Shown: positions 1-7,730, counted from the stretch's first letter. The stretch: 11,382 nucleotides of DNA from Bordetella parapertussis (GCA_945911685.1 CAMEAW010000085.1:1-11382), one strand, 5' to 3'. The notes: generated by a model not told the origin, from the sequence alone. Program-made: numbers and translations.

Positions 1-251
1 AAGCTTGGTAACGCGGGATGAATGCCAAAAAACGGATTGCCGAGTAATAAATTCGTGGGCAGCAAATCAGAGCGTAACGACCCAATATCAGGATCCGCAA
101 ACGGCGGAATGGCCGCAAGGCCGTCCATGCCGCCGCGCAGCATGATGACCAACAGGCGCCTATCTTGAGAGGGTTGAGCCGAGCTCGCCCAGGGCGTAGC
201 GCCTGCAAGCGTTAGGCTGGCCGAAAACTTGATAAATTCTCTGCGTTTCAT
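1..251 (-). CDS. DUF1501 family protein, N-terminal part only
   Basis: Only the first 83 codons are inside the window; the gene runs off the left edge. The protein starts MKRREFIKFSASLTLAGA, which has the twin-arginine form RRxFIK followed by a short hydrophobic stretch, so export by the Tat pathway is likely. At about residues 33-45 it reads LLVIMLRGGMDGL, the N-terminal signature of the DUF1501 family (the 'LRGGxDGL' block after the signal). The ATG lies 5 bases beyond the stop codon of the DUF1800 gene, which fits the usual DUF1800-DUF1501 pairing in one operon. The family belongs to the alkaline-phosphatase/sulfatase-like superfamily, but its biochemical role is not established. The call on the N-terminus is firm; nothing can be said about the missing C-terminal part. 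Confidence 0.85.
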   Translation of the reverse strand, partial: MKRREFIKFSASLTLAGATPWASSAQPSQDRRLLVIMLRGGMDGLAAIPPFADPDIGSLRSDLLPTNLLLGNPFFGIHPALPS

Positions 252-256
252 GGCGT

Positions 257-1750
257 CTAGCCCCAAAGAATAGCGGGTGAAGTCAAATACACGGCCCAGA
301 GGCTTCTTAGCGACTGATCGGGCATGCGTCGCGCTTGCTTCAGCGTTTTGAAGATCGCGCTTTGCTCGCCATGCTGTCTTAGCACAACCTCGCTGAGCTG
401 ATCGCCTTGACTGACTAGTCTGGGTGCAAATTGGAAGGCGTAGCGAATTCTGCGATCAAGCATTTCTTTTGAAAGCCAGTCGCGATCGTAAAGCGACCAA
501 CCATTAGGCTGCGGGCAATTGTGAATCGCTTGACCAAGCTCTGATAACAACTCATGGAGCTTTTCACCTTTTGTGCTCTTTTGTGGCAGCACAACGGGCA
601 ACGCTGCGCCTGTGACGCGATAGATGGTCCAGAGCCAGCTCTCAGGATTTGAAAACTTACGTAAAGTAGCGCCGGCCGAGGCCGCCTCTGCGATCACGGC
701 CTTGTGGACGGTTGGTAGATGGCCATTTGATTTTTGAAAGACTGCACTCAAACGGTTCACGAGTTCGGGTGAGGGCGTATCTGTAATGAACGCCGTTGCT
801 AATTTTGTACTGATATGCCGCGCGGTTGCAGGATGGTGGGCGAGGTCGTTCATCAACTTGAGTAATTTGTCGCGGTTAGCATATGCACCGCCATACTGTT
901 GACCCATGACAGTTTGGCTCGATGGCTCATGCTTGTTGTCATCGAAATAGCTGCCAAAGGGCCCGGACACCGATTGATTGCGCTGCCGACGCCTCACACC
1001 CCAGCCCGTTAAGATCATTGCGGCGGCGATGACATCGTTTTGGGTGTAACCCGCTGCGGGGCTTAAGGTAAATAATTCAAGCAACTCGCGCCCAAGGTTT
1101 TCGTTGAACGAATCTTTGCGTTTGCCGTTGGTTCTGGCGGGCGAATTTGGGCCGATAGACTTCGCATTATCGAGGTAGAGCACCATCGCCGGATGTGTCA
1201 CGGCCTCTTGTAGCATCTCGCCAAAGTACCCTGACATATGCCCTCTGAGCATGCGCATGTAAGGGCCGATCGCGGTATTGATATTGTTGACGACTGGCGA
1301 TACCGTAAAGTGATTGGTCCAAAAATGCCAAAAACGTTCAAATACCGGGGCAGGCCCATTCACTGCCATGGCGCCGCGGGCTAAGACTTCTTTCCAGGGC
1401 TCTAGACGCCAGTAGGGATAAAGGACCTGCTCATATCGAAATTGCTCGGCCTCTGCGGGCGACAAGACTTTGGCTTTTTCGTTGCTAAGCAGGCGCGCTT
1501 GGTCATGTTGAAATAACGCCTCGGCGACCTCTTCTTGCGTTTGCAGAAGTTTTAATCCGTCGGGTAGATCCTTGAGCAGATGACCTTGCCGATCTGCAAA
1601 AAATTGAACGCTAGGCCCGCGGTTCATTTGCTCTTGCGCCCAACCGATCACGTCACTCGGTATTGTTTCGTCGGGGGCGAAGCCAAAACCGATTTGCCTA
1701 GAAAAACGCGCTGCTTCAAGGGTATTCACGTCTGACTCCGCTTTGATCAA
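257..1750 (-). CDS. DUF1800 family protein
   Basis: This 497-residue protein of unknown function carries the family landmarks in order: [11 protein letters not shown] near residues 13-23, FWTNHF at 143-148, [14 protein letters not shown] at 216-229, GYTQNDV at 234-240, LTGW at 247-250, [13 protein letters not shown] around 306-319 and PNGW with a following [10 protein letters not shown] near the C-terminal third. The start codon is TTG, and its TTGA overlaps the TGA stop of the upstream dehydrogenase gene by 4 bases. No ATG lies nearby in frame, and the conserved domain begins about 12 residues in, so the TTG is the best start; translation probably depends on coupling to the upstream gene, since no good ribosome binding site is visible. 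No signal peptide or membrane segment is seen, whereas the DUF1501 partner has a Tat-type signal. Members usually sit next to DUF1501 genes, as here. The family assignment is secure and the function is unknown. Confidence 0.92.
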   Translation of the reverse strand: MIKAESDVNTLEAARFSRQIGFGFAPDETIPSDVIGWAQEQMNRGPSVQFFADRQGHLLKDLPDGLKLLQTQEEVAEALFQHDQARLLSNEKAKVLSPAEAEQFRYEQVLYPYWRLEPWKEVLARGAMAVNGPAPVFERFWHFWTNHFTVSPVVNNINTAIGPYMRMLRGHMSGYFGEMLQEAVTHPAMVLYLDNAKSIGPNSPARTNGKRKDSFNENLGRELLELFTLSPAAGYTQNDVIAAAMILTGWGVRRRQRNQSVSGPFGSYFDDNKHEPSSQTVMGQQYGGAYANRDKLLKLMNDLAHHPATARHISTKLATAFITDTPSPELVNRLSAVFQKSNGHLPTVHKAVIAEAASAGATLRKFSNPESWLWTIYRVTGAALPVVLPQKSTKGEKLHELLSELGQAIHNCPQPNGWSLYDRDWLSKEMLDRRIRYAFQFAPRLVSQGDQLSEVVLRQHGEQSAIFKTLKQARRMPDQSLRSLWAVYLTSPAILWG

Positions 1751-2529
1751 ATCATAGACCAGCCATGACTCACCACAATCGATTGCCCAGTCAGTGCGTT
1801 GGTTTCAAAACCTGCTAAGAACGCAACGGTATTTGCAATATCAGCGGTCGTTGTGAACTCGCCATCAACCGTCTCATTCAGAAACACTTTCTTGATCACG
1901 TCTTCTTCACTCATATTGAAAACTGCAGCTTGCTCAGGAATTTGCTTGTCCACAAGAGGGGTACGCACAAAGCCTGGACACACGACATTGGTACGAACGC
2001 CACGTGGCCCACCTTCTTTAGCAATCGCACGCGCCAAGCCCAACAAACCGTGCTTCGCTGTGATGTAGGCCGACTTTAATTTTGAAGCCTGGTGTGAATG
2101 CACCGAACCCATGTAAATGATCGAGCCACCGCGCCCGCTGTCGTACATGTGTTTGATCGCGGCTTTGGTCGTTAAAAATGCGCCATCCACGTGAATCGCC
2201 ATGATTTTTTTCCAGTCGGCATACGGAAAATCTTCAATAGGATGAATAATTTGAATGCCGGCGTTTGAAACCAGAATATCGATGCTGCCAAACTCTGCGA
2301 CTGCGTAATTCACGCCTGCGTTGACGGCCTCTTCATCGGTGACATCCATCACAACGCTGAGGGCGCGACCGCCCGCCTTAGTAATTTCAGCGACGACTAA
2401 CTCAGAGGCTACTGGGTTGAGGTCTGCCACCACGACCGCCGCACCCTGGCGAGCTAAAGTGAGCGCGCATTCACGGCCAATGCCGCTCGCTGCGCCGGTA
2501 ATTAAGGCAACCTTGTGTTGAACTGACAT
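1747..2529 (-). CDS. bdhA: D-3-hydroxybutyrate dehydrogenase (SDR family)
   Basis: This 260-residue cytoplasmic short-chain dehydrogenase oxidises D-3-hydroxybutyrate to acetoacetate with NAD+ (EC 1.1.1.30), a step in turnover of the storage polymer PHB and of ketone bodies. The cofactor motif TGAASGIG is at residues 11-18 and NAG at 89-91. The catalytic Ser142, Tyr155 and Lys159 lie in YMGSVHSH and SAYITAKHG. The substrate-binding set known from this enzyme family is present: Gln93, His144, Lys152, Gln196 and Trp257 near the C-terminal end (HGWSMI). That set separates it from generic SDRs such as FabG. His113 occupies the site where many SDRs have the structural Asn; I recall this as common in betaproteobacterial homologues. 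The start is supported by AGGAG six bases upstream. The gene is first in a tight cluster with DUF1800 and DUF1501. Confidence 0.92.
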   Translation of the reverse strand: MSVQHKVALITGAASGIGRECALTLARQGAAVVVADLNPVASELVVAEITKAGGRALSVVMDVTDEEAVNAGVNYAVAEFGSIDILVSNAGIQIIHPIEDFPYADWKKIMAIHVDGAFLTTKAAIKHMYDSGRGGSIIYMGSVHSHQASKLKSAYITAKHGLLGLARAIAKEGGPRGVRTNVVCPGFVRTPLVDKQIPEQAAVFNMSEEDVIKKVFLNETVDGEFTTTADIANTVAFLAGFETNALTGQSIVVSHGWSMI

Positions 2530-2535
2530 ATGAAG

Positions 2536-2540
2536 CTCCT
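2536..2540 (-). promoter_or_regulatory. Shine-Dalgarno of the 3-hydroxybutyrate dehydrogenase gene
   Basis: On the minus strand AGGAG stands six bases before the ATG at 2529. It is the only strong ribosome binding site in the left-hand cluster and fixes this start. It may also serve the DUF1800 gene downstream, which lacks its own site and overlaps the end of the dehydrogenase gene. Confidence 0.75.
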
Positions 2541-2658
2541 GAGGGGTGAGTCGAATAAGGTGAGTGAAGAAGGCCGGTTGGCGTGTGCCGCATATATCCA
2601 GTGTAAGACGCCGCGCAAAATAAAAAAAGACAGTATTTGAATTTGCTTGAAATGATGC

Positions 2659-2682
2659 GTAGCCCTGCCAGAGAAGGGCTAC
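2659..2682 (-). terminator. Possible weak terminator after the FUSC gene
   Basis: A perfect 8-bp inverted repeat, GTAGCCCT and AGGGCTAC around an 8-base loop, lies about 50 bases beyond the FUSC stop in the 201-bp gap before the dehydrogenase gene. No T run follows directly on the minus strand; a T-rich stretch appears only about 27-42 bases later (near 2632-2617). It may be a weak or Rho-assisted terminator or a 3' mRNA-stabilising hairpin. Beyond it on the minus strand, TTGCGC (2618-2613) and TATATG (2596-2591), 16 bases apart, form a weak sigma70-like pair that could start the dehydrogenase operon. Confidence 0.35.
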
Positions 2683-2730
2683 TACCTGAGGGATCGAACA
2701 AAAAAGGGCCGAGAGAAAAGGGCGGCGATT

Positions 2731-4926
2731 TCAAACCGCTACGTTGGTCGTCTCTGTCGAACCGGCATTGATCTGTGCCTGATCATAAATCACCTCAATT
2801 TCGGCATTAATCAGTACGACCGAACGTTGCAATTGCTTCAGTGGGTAGGTTAAATCAGGAAAGGTCCCGTCGAGTAAAGATTTTGGGACGGACGGAGTAG
2901 GGTGCTCAGGTGCCGGCAATAGTTGAGGTAGTAGGGCATTCAAAAACTCGATACTCGCTTCAGGAATTTTTGGCGAATTGATCAGTACGGTCGCGACCGC
3001 CGAGATTTGCGAAGATAGCATGTGATTTTGCAGCACGATATTATTGAGTTCGATCACGTGCCATTGCCGCGATTTTGGCTCGAGCATCATGCGATAAAAC
3101 GCCTCGGCGAAGTTAGCCAGCGCTACGTGTACGTTCTTTCGGGCTAAGCGCAAATGGAAGTCAGCGCGTTTAATTTCGAACGCAGAGGCGTGCGCTTCGT
3201 GCGCCTGTATCTGAGCCAGCGCAGCGCGAAGGTATTCTCGATTAGCTGAAATCGCTGCGCGCATGAGCGAGGGCATAAACTGGGCCTCCCACCAGGGCAG
3301 CACGTAACTGCAGGCAAACGCGATCACTGAGCCCAAAAAGGTATCTAGTGCACGATCAGCGATGATTGTTGTAGCGCCTGGATCAAGAAAACTAAATGCG
3401 AGTAGCACCGCATTGGTATTGAAGGCCGAGGCCACGAGGTAATTGATCTGCAACATGCTGCCGCCAATGATCGTTGAAAGCACCATTGCTGCAAAGAGCC
3501 ACGTCTCGTGTTGCGTCGTGTACAAAATACCAAAAGCAAGCCCACAACCTAACAAGGTGCCGAACAATCGCCAGCCGTTGCGCTGGCGCGTCAGCGCAAA
3601 GCCCGGCTTCATGATGATGAGTACGGTTAACAAAATCCAATAGCCTTGGCGGGCGAGCGCAGGGATCAGCGCCGAAAGTGCAAGCGCGATACCCGCCGCG
3701 AGTGTCACGCGTAACGCGTAGCGGCAAAATGGTGAGTCAAGGCGCAAGTTGCTGGTGATCAAGCGTGGTCGGTATTGCTGGCGCGATAAAAACTGAGTCA
3801 GTGAGCGATCGATTTTGACTGCATCTAGCAGTTGCGCGTCGCGATCGCGTCGCGTCGCCAAAATCATACGGTCGATTATTTTTGCGCTATTGCGTAAACG
3901 CCGCAAAATTTCGATGCACAAGGCATAGAGCTCTGGGTCACGCTGCGGCAACCCATCGGCGTGCATTTGCTGAATTTCAAATTCAAGCGCGCGCAACTCT
4001 GCTTTGACGCTACTGCGTTGCGTGGCAGTATTTTCGCGTGCCACGGCAAGTGCGATGCGTTCAAGATCGCCCGCCATTTTGTGCAGGGCATCGCGCATAA
4101 ACAATAGGGCGTCTGCACCTTCGAGTTTTTGTCGTAAAAAAGCGTAGTCGGTGCGTGTGGCGACCAGCAGATCAAGAATCGCAATCATTTCTACGAACAG
4201 ATTCCAAAGCATCACGCGGTTTGAGTCGCTCTGTGCCTTTGGGGTCGCTAGGCCGCGTAACACCATGTCACGCGCGGCCTGATGCTTATCTGTCATGTCG
4301 GCCTGGCAAACAATGAGCTTGCGGTAGTTTTCTTCAAGGTTACGATCAAGGTCGTACATATCCGCGCGTCGTGCGATGTAGTCGGCAGTGGCAAATAGGG
4401 CGACTGACAGCGCTTGCTCTTTTTCGCGCAATTGCATCACCCGGCTGACCGAGTAACTAAATAAGGTGTAAAACAGCCCGCCCCCTAAGGAGGTCAGCGC
4501 ATGTAACCAGACTTCTTGCGTCGAAAGTGCGTTGTGCAGCGTGACAGTCATGAGCAACAAGCAGGCAAAGCCGATTTGCCCGCCCTTTTTGCCATAGACG
4601 GCCAGCATCGAAAAGGCAAAACACTGCCCCATCACAGCGACCCAGATTAAGAGCGGATGAGAAGACGCGAGCCCTGTTACGGTGACCGTTAGGGTGCTTA
4701 AAGCCGTGCCTCCCAGCATTTCGCGCGCTCGGTGTTCGTGGGGCCCTGGCTGATCAATAAAAGCCACGCACAGCGCACCAAAGGTTGCGATCAGCCCGCT
4801 GGCATACCAGCCAAAGATCCCACCTAGCAATGCAATGGGCAGCAAAATCCCAGCCGCACGCCTGACACCACTATAAAAGTGGTGGCTGAACAAAAAGCGT
4901 TGTAAAGGGCCGTAGTTTAAATTCAT
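2731..4926 (-). CDS. FUSC-family inner-membrane protein, YccS-like
   Basis: This 731-residue inner-membrane protein has the duplicated plan of the YccS/YhfK group. A first hydrophobic block at about residues 24-165 holds five to six helices. It is followed by a long helical cytoplasmic region with many charged residues (about 166-400), a second hydrophobic block at about 403-545, and a cytoplasmic tail to 731. The second block contains GYWILLTVLIIMKPGFALT and TRQRNGWRLFGTLLG (residues 428-460), the hallmark of the FUSC_2 segment shared with aromatic-acid exporter AaeB and fusaric-acid resistance proteins. Length is close to that of E. coli YccS. The substrate is unknown; efflux of organic or aromatic acids is inferred from the family. 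No membrane-fusion (AaeA-like) partner or LysR regulator is adjacent, which argues against a complete Aae-type pump. The ATG has only a poor ribosome binding site. Confidence 0.85.
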   Translation of the reverse strand: MNLNYGPLQRFLFSHHFYSGVRRAAGILLPIALLGGIFGWYASGLIATFGALCVAFIDQPGPHEHRAREMLGGTALSTLTVTVTGLASSHPLLIWVAVMGQCFAFSMLAVYGKKGGQIGFACLLLMTVTLHNALSTQEVWLHALTSLGGGLFYTLFSYSVSRVMQLREKEQALSVALFATADYIARRADMYDLDRNLEENYRKLIVCQADMTDKHQAARDMVLRGLATPKAQSDSNRVMLWNLFVEMIAILDLLVATRTDYAFLRQKLEGADALLFMRDALHKMAGDLERIALAVARENTATQRSSVKAELRALEFEIQQMHADGLPQRDPELYALCIEILRRLRNSAKIIDRMILATRRDRDAQLLDAVKIDRSLTQFLSRQQYRPRLITSNLRLDSPFCRYALRVTLAAGIALALSALIPALARQGYWILLTVLIIMKPGFALTRQRNGWRLFGTLLGCGLAFGILYTTQHETWLFAAMVLSTIIGGSMLQINYLVASAFNTNAVLLAFSFLDPGATTIIADRALDTFLGSVIAFACSYVLPWWEAQFMPSLMRAAISANREYLRAALAQIQAHEAHASAFEIKRADFHLRLARKNVHVALANFAEAFYRMMLEPKSRQWHVIELNNIVLQNHMLSSQISAVATVLINSPKIPEASIEFLNALLPQLLPAPEHPTPSVPKSLLDGTFPDLTYPLKQLQRSVVLINAEIEVIYDQAQINAGSTETTNVAV

Positions 4927-5377
4927 GACTCAGGCGGGCCTTGGTAAATTGTGCAGCACAGCAACAGACAATCGACTACCTCTTCGACTTTACTCTAACG
5001 AAGCTGCAGCACAGTGATCGCGAACGACTTGAATAATTGTCAGCTGTGGCGGCATAACCTCATTTTTCGCAAAATCTCAGCTAATTCAAAGCTCTGAAGG
5101 GTATCGCAATTTGCGCTGCGGCGCACAACGGGTTACAGTTATCGGCTCGCACCTCTAAGCCCACCGCTTTTTGGTGCAATGGCTTTTAGTTTGGGTCACC
5201 GCCCAAGTGTTCTTGCCATCTAAACTTTTGCTGCTTTCCCTGCCACAAGCTGCGGCAAGCGCTTCCGTTTCGATCCAGTGCACCCCTGTTGGGTGCGTGC
5301 AAAGCCTGATGGCGAATGCGCGACAGATTGGCAAGGTGTCCGGGTGGCTAGGCTCCGTGAGTCTAAAAGCGTCGGAT

Positions 5378-5406
5378 CATGTTGCTGAACATGTGGCGGT
5401 TCAGCA
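5378..5406 (+). promoter_or_regulatory. Overlapping, mutually exclusive hairpins in the ilvI leader
   Basis: CATGTT (5378-5383) and AACATG (5388-5393) form a 6-bp stem with a 4-base loop. TGCTGAAC (5383-5390) and GTTCAGCA (5399-5406) form an 8-bp stem with an 8-base loop, followed by TTTCTC. The two share bases 5383-5390, so only one can form at a time. This is the geometry of an attenuator or a switch controlling access to the ribosome site at 5452. The second stem is only half G+C and its T tail is short, so termination there would be weak. Confidence 0.35.
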
Positions 5407-5451
5407 TTTCTCAAAACGAGGATGCAATCAGATGGGCGATGCCGGTAATGA

Positions 5452-5456
5452 AAGGA
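5452..5456 (+). promoter_or_regulatory. Shine-Dalgarno that sets the ilvI start
   Basis: AAGGA lies eight bases before the ATG at 5465. This supports that start over the in-frame TTG at 5171 and over the ATG at 5432, which has GAGG ten bases upstream at 5418-5421. The protein starting at 5465, MELNGADIVVRCL, begins where acetolactate synthases of this lineage normally begin. Confidence 0.65.
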
Positions 5457-5464
5457 ATGAACTC

Positions 5465-7183
5465 ATGGAACTCAATGGCGCAGACATCGTCGTGCGTTGC
5501 TTGGCTGACGAAGGCGTAGAACACGTTTTTGGTTATCCGGGTGGCGCGGTCTTATACATCTACGACGCGATCTACAAGCAAGACAAATTTCAGCACATTC
5601 TGGTGCGACACGAGCAAGCTGCCGTGCACGCTGCCGATGCGTATTCACGTTCGTCCAATAAAGTCGGTGTGTGCTTAGTGACAAGCGGCCCAGGCGTCAC
5701 AAATGCCGTCACCGGCATTGCGACGGCCTACATGGATTCGATTCCAATGGTCATTATCAGCGGTCAGGTGCCTACGCACGCGATCGGTGAAGATGCTTTT
5801 CAAGAATGCGACACCGTAGGCATCACACGCCCTTGCGTGAAACACAACTTTTTAGTGCGCGATGTTAAAGATCTGGCTGACATCATGCGCAAGGCGTTTT
5901 ATATCGCGCGCACCGGTCGCCCGGGCCCTGTTTTGGTGGATATCCCTAAAGACGTCACTGCTGCGCATTGCAAGTACACCGCGGCTAAGGGCGAGCCCGT
6001 CATGCGTTCGTATGCACCAGTGGTGAAAGGTCACCAGGGGCAGATTAAAAAAGCGGTACAGATGTTGTTGCAGGCCGAACGCCCAATGATTTATAGCGGC
6101 GGCGGTGCGATTTTGTCTGATGCGTCGGCTGAACTGTATGACTTTGTGAAGTTAATCGGGGCACCATGCACCAACACCTTGATGGGGTTGGGGGCGTTTC
6201 CGTTTTCAGATCAGCAGTTTGTGGGCATGCCCGGCATGCATGGCACCTACGAAGCCAATATGTCAATGCAACACTGCGACGTGTTAATCGCGGTCGGTGC
6301 TCGGTTTGACGATCGTGTGATCGGCAATCCAAAACACTTTGCGCAAAACGCACGCAAGATCATTCACATCGACATCGATCCTTCGTCGATCTCAAAGCGC
6401 GTAAAGGTTGATGTGCCGATTGTGGGCAACATCAAAGACGTGTTGGTAGAGTTGATCGCGCAATACAAAACGGCCGCGGCTGAAACTCGCCAAAATACTG
6501 ATGCGTTAGCCAAATGGTGGCAACAGGTGCAAGTGTGGCGTGGCAAAGAATGCATGAAGTACTCCGGTTCAACAGAGGTGATCAAACCTCAGTCGGTGGT
6601 GCAAAAGCTCTGGGAAGTCACCGAGGGCGATGCTTACGTGACCTCTGACGTGGGTCAGCATCAAATGTGGGCTGCGCAGTATTACGGCTTTAACAAGCCG
6701 CGTCGCTGGATCAACTCGGGCGGCTTGGGCACGATGGGCGTGGGCTTGCCCTACGCAATGGGCGTGCAAATGGCGAATCCAGACGCAACCGTGGCATGTA
6801 TCACGGGCGAGGGTTCGATCCAGATGAACATCCAAGAACTCTCAACCTGCCGTCAGTATCATTTGACGCCTAAGATTTTGTGTCTGAACAATCGGTACTT
6901 GGGTATGGTGCGTCAGTGGCAGCAAATCGATTACTCGTCGCGCTACGCCGAGTCTTACATGGATGCTTTACCCGATTTCGTCAAGCTTGCCGAGGCCTAT
7001 GGGCACGTTGGTATGCGTATCGAAAAGCCCTCGGATGTCGACGGCGCCATGCGCGAAGCCTTCAAGCTAAAAGATAGACTGGTGTTCATGGATTTCATTA
7101 CAGATCGTGAAGAAAACGTTTGGCCGATGGTCAAAGCGGGCAAAGGCCTGACGGAGATGTTGCTCGGCTCTGAAGATCTATAA
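5465..7183 (+). CDS. ilvI: Acetolactate synthase, large (catalytic) subunit
   Basis: This 572-residue ThDP-, Mg- and FAD-dependent cytoplasmic enzyme (EC 2.2.1.6) condenses two pyruvates to 2-acetolactate, or pyruvate with 2-oxobutyrate to 2-aceto-2-hydroxybutyrate. It is the first common step of valine, leucine and isoleucine synthesis. FGYPGGAVL at residues 22-30 and the catalytic Glu50 in RHEQAA mark the N-terminal ThDP-Pyr domain. SGPGVTNAVTGIATAYMDS follows at about 74-92. A middle FAD-binding domain spans roughly 190-340, and the C-terminal ThDP-PP domain has GEGSIQMNIQEL at 448-459 and NN at 475-476. The metal-binding motif reads GEG, not the commoner GDG; I recall GEG from other Burkholderiales. 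The reading frame stays open 98 codons upstream, but ribosome site and family length favour the start used here. It is followed 10 bases later by its regulatory subunit gene. Confidence 0.95.
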   Translation: MELNGADIVVRCLADEGVEHVFGYPGGAVLYIYDAIYKQDKFQHILVRHEQAAVHAADAYSRSSNKVGVCLVTSGPGVTNAVTGIATAYMDSIPMVIISGQVPTHAIGEDAFQECDTVGITRPCVKHNFLVRDVKDLADIMRKAFYIARTGRPGPVLVDIPKDVTAAHCKYTAAKGEPVMRSYAPVVKGHQGQIKKAVQMLLQAERPMIYSGGGAILSDASAELYDFVKLIGAPCTNTLMGLGAFPFSDQQFVGMPGMHGTYEANMSMQHCDVLIAVGARFDDRVIGNPKHFAQNARKIIHIDIDPSSISKRVKVDVPIVGNIKDVLVELIAQYKTAAAETRQNTDALAKWWQQVQVWRGKECMKYSGSTEVIKPQSVVQKLWEVTEGDAYVTSDVGQHQMWAAQYYGFNKPRRWINSGGLGTMGVGLPYAMGVQMANPDATVACITGEGSIQMNIQELSTCRQYHLTPKILCLNNRYLGMVRQWQQIDYSSRYAESYMDALPDFVKLAEAYGHVGMRIEKPSDVDGAMREAFKLKDRLVFMDFITDREENVWPMVKAGKGLTEMLLGSEDL

Positions 7184-7193
7184 GGAGACCACC

Positions 7194-7685
7194 ATGAAAC
7201 ACGTTATTTCTGTTCTGATGGAAAACGCACCGGGCGCTTTGTCGCGCGTGGTGGGTCTCTTTTCTGCTCGCGGTTACAACATCGAAACCCTCACCGTTGC
7301 GCCTACCGAAGACTCGACCCTGTCGCGTCTCACTTTGGTCACGATGGGGTCGGATGACGTCATTGAGCAGATCACCAAACACTTGAATCGGCTGGTCGAT
7401 GTGATCAAGGTTGTTGATCTCACCGAAGGGCCCCATATCGAACGTGAATTGATGTTGATCAAGGTGCGGGCGGTGGGTAAAGAGCGCGAAGAAATGAAGC
7501 GGATGGCGGATATTTTTCGCGGCCGTATCATTGATGTCACCGACAAGGCTTACACCATTGAACTCACGGGTAACCAAGAGAAGGTGCAGGCGTTTATCGA
7601 TGCGTTGGATCGCAGCGCGATTCTTGAAACTGTTCGTACTGGCGTTTCAGGGATTGGTCGCGGAGAGCGCATCCTCAAGCTTTGA
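7194..7685 (+). CDS. ilvH: Acetolactate synthase, small (regulatory) subunit
   Basis: This 163-residue protein has the normal length for IlvH. The N-terminal ACT domain (about residues 1-75) starts MKHVISVLMENAPGALSRV. It keeps Asn11, Gly14 and Asn29, the positions that bind the feedback inhibitor valine in E. coli IlvH, so the enzyme is probably valine-sensitive. The C-terminal domain (about 80-163) contains ERELMLIKVRA and IFRGRIIDVT, which in this family contact and activate the catalytic subunit. The start is set by AAGGAG at 7182-7187, six bases from the ATG and overlapping the TAA stop of ilvI, so the two subunits are translationally linked and made together. A hairpin with a T tract begins at the stop codon. 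Confidence 0.96.
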   Translation: MKHVISVLMENAPGALSRVVGLFSARGYNIETLTVAPTEDSTLSRLTLVTMGSDDVIEQITKHLNRLVDVIKVVDLTEGPHIERELMLIKVRAVGKEREEMKRMADIFRGRIIDVTDKAYTIELTGNQEKVQAFIDALDRSAILETVRTGVSGIGRGERILKL

Positions 7686-7726
7686 TCGGTGCTTGTCTCG
7701 CGCTTACGCGAAACCGATTTGTTTTT
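7685..7726 (+). terminator. Intercistronic hairpin with T tract between ilvH and ilvC
   Basis: An outer stem ATCGGT (7685-7690) / ACCGAT (7713-7718) encloses an inner stem TCGCG (7698-7702) / CGCGA (7707-7711) with loop CTTA. A T-rich tail, TTTGTTTTT, follows at 7718-7726. The form is that of a leaky intrinsic terminator or an mRNA-processing and stabilising hairpin. The asymmetric internal loop (seven bases on the left, one on the right) weakens it. It lies in the 81-bp gap before ilvC, so it would reduce or separate ilvC expression from that of the synthase subunits. Confidence 0.45.
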
Positions 7727-7730
7727 CTGA

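Larger units (their letters stand above)
4927..5464. other. Divergent FUSC/ilvI intergenic region and ilvI leader
   Basis: This 538-bp stretch separates the divergent FUSC gene and ilvI and must hold both promoters, but none is strong. The best plus-strand candidates are TTGAAT-18-CATAAC (5029-5058) and TTGCGC-17-TACAGT (5111-5139), both weak. TGCAGCACAG occurs twice (4952-4961 and 5005-5014), 53 bp apart, and CTTCG/CGAAG form an inverted repeat at 4982-5003. The transcript side holds a 6-bp hairpin GCACCC/GGGTGC (5280-5296) and two overlapping hairpins at 5378-5406. A 14-codon ORF, MAFSLGHRPSVLAI (5179-5223), ends in Val-Leu-Ala-Ile but has a poor ribosome site. The ilvI frame itself is open from a TTG at 5171. 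Together these suggest a regulated leader, but no single element is proven. Confidence 0.4.

Noticed and set aside
1..6. Window begins exactly at a HindIII site (AAGCTT)
   Set aside because: It could mean a cloned-fragment boundary, but a single 6-base match at an edge can be chance and other AAGCTT-like sites inside the window are uncut; it says nothing about biology.
1747..2529. Generic 3-oxoacyl-ACP reductase (FabG) for the SDR gene
   Set aside because: His144, Lys152, Gln196 and the C-terminal HGW motif fit the hydroxybutyrate dehydrogenase group, and there are no fatty-acid synthesis neighbours.
2471..2734. 87-codon minus-strand frame over the FUSC/dehydrogenase gap
   Set aside because: It overlaps the start of the dehydrogenase gene in another frame, has no family pattern, and contains the hairpin and likely promoter region.
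5171..5464. The 98-codon extension as the true N-terminus of IlvI
   Set aside because: A protein starting at 5465 has family length (572 residues), starts at the conserved NGADIVVR block and has a good ribosome site; the extension has no family similarity that I recognise.
6045..6835. Several minus-strand frames of 70-100 codons inside ilvI
   Set aside because: They are composition-driven shadows of the conserved ilvI coding sequence, rich in Arg, His and Ser with no domain pattern.
7131..7577. 148-codon minus-strand frame across ilvH
   Set aside because: It is antisense to a clear gene, reads like a translated reverse strand with no recognisable domain, and has no ribosome site worth noting.
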